Assembly: GCA_030704615.1 (NCBI GenBank)
Contig: CM060734.1
Location: 30,398,042 to 30,462,041, forward strand
Origin: Takakia lepidozioides
Lineage: Eukaryota; Streptophyta; Takakiopsida; Takakiales; Takakiaceae
Direction: 5' to 3'
Length of the DNA stretch: 64,000 nt
Shown here: positions 63,110-64,000 of the stretch, piece after piece
Layout: the number at the start of each line of letters is the position of its first letter
How positions within the stretch are numbered: the stretch's first letter is position 1
Translations under genes and position numbers: made by a program
Notes under the pieces: model-generated
What the model saw: only the letters and a program-made list of their open reading frames with translations
Databases searched by the model: none
Told to the model about the DNA's origin: nothing

Positions 63110-64000
63110 CAGATTCTGTGTACTCTTCTTCCACAGATGATTGTTGGTGCGCAGCTCCTCAACATCGTGAGAACGGAGAAAGAGACCAAAAAATTTACAC
63201 TCCAAAATGCCCTTTTGGAAACTACATTTACACAGTGAAAGGAAAAGTGCAAACAAGAGCTTTCCAAAGGCGAAGGGTGGGGCCATGCGGCTAAGTAAGT
63301 TATCTCCCTGTGGACAGGGTTTCTAACACTACGGTTGTACACTAGATTACCAAAGCAAACACCACTACACTCAGAAAACTCGTGGCTGAGGCTAGCAATG
63401 GTCAAAGCCTAGCTGTAAATCCAATGTTGAATTCTGGCGTTGTGTTTAAGTTTTAAGATTCAGGGTTTCTTCAAAAGCTTCTGAACTACTAACAAGCAGG
63501 GTGCCAACGCCCACCCTTCTGAAATTGATGGCAGGGCAAATTGACATACAAAGGCCATGAAAGGTTTGAACTTTCAAGTCTGCCAGCACAAATGATCAAA
63601 TCAAAGCGCTTGGCGAAGTGTTATGGACAATCAGCAAAGAGGACTTACACATCATGCTTTCACTTCCTAGTATACAAATGCTTTAGACGCTTCAGGACTT
63701 TCTTACTCTCTATTTCAGTTTGCCAATATTTGCATTCACTGCATCTTTATACATTTAAGATCAGTAACTTCAACCCAAATCACATCAATCAGTTGGAAAT
63801 ATTCACCAGATGCACTCCTACAAAACAGTTTTCCAAGATTGGCAAAACTGTCCAGCAGTGGGCATCTGAGTATTGACGCATGGTAAGGAGGCTCTATGCT
63901 TGGCGGGATCTTATGGAAATGGCGAATATTTCTAAATATTAGTATTGGTGAACCAACATATAACCCTTGCTAAAAGCAACAAGTTCTAACAAATGATGAG
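63110..64000. other. 5' flank of the minus-strand gene
   Basis: No supported coding sequence. It probably includes the promoter of the gene whose first coding exon ends at 63103. Confidence 0.4.

Overview
The window looks like nuclear DNA of a streptophyte (a land plant or a charophyte alga). The evidence is intron-containing genes with plant-type chromatin domains (JmjN/JmjC/C5HC2/FYRN/FYRC; CDCA7-type CXXC zinc finger), Ty3/gypsy retrotransposons, and a CACTA transposon carrying Tnp2, DUF4218 and DUF4216. I cannot name the species. There is one 500-N assembly gap (56308-56807). I see no rRNA, tRNA or CRISPR.

Layout. 1-22180 is a nest of transposons. The core is a minus-strand Ty3/gypsy element (about 2729-13358) with a very long repeat-rich leader, then gag, aspartic protease, a cytosine-5 DNA methyltransferase, reverse transcriptase and RNase H, and a PHD zinc finger at the 3' end. 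Its integrase is deleted. An inverted partial copy of its gag/protease lies at 1-2260. A 5'-truncated CACTA element (13359-17982) abuts it. The CACTA 3' end sits inside a second, plus-strand copy of the same retroelement family (17983-22180), which keeps RNase H, integrase and PHD and carries an 800-bp non-autonomous DNA transposon. 22200-25470 holds only a chromovirus-like integrase fragment.

25829-34842 is a multi-exon KDM5-type histone demethylase gene with an apparently intact active site. 36505-37626 is an inverted-repeat foldback element. 39864 to at least 44315 is a CDCA7-like zinc-finger gene with a long acidic/KREP-rich tail. RING-finger exons follow at 46106-46800. 46801-49740 is mostly non-coding.

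49750-53850 is a different gypsy element (gag-protease-RT, truncated in integrase). It is cut at one end of a Mutator-like element (about 53853-58518) that has long terminal inverted repeats and a SWIM-domain transposase remnant. A third copy of the DNMT/PHD retroelement family is nested just inside that element's left terminal repeat. 58519-64000 is largely non-coding, with one minus-strand first exon of a possible plastid-targeted protein at 62798-63103.

The outstanding observation is the retroelement family. DNMT, reverse transcriptase and RNase H share one reading frame interrupted by only two TAG stops. Two related copies show a PHD finger in frame with, or directly after, the integrase C-terminus. 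One mobile element family therefore appears to carry both a DNA-methylation writer and a histone-tail reader.
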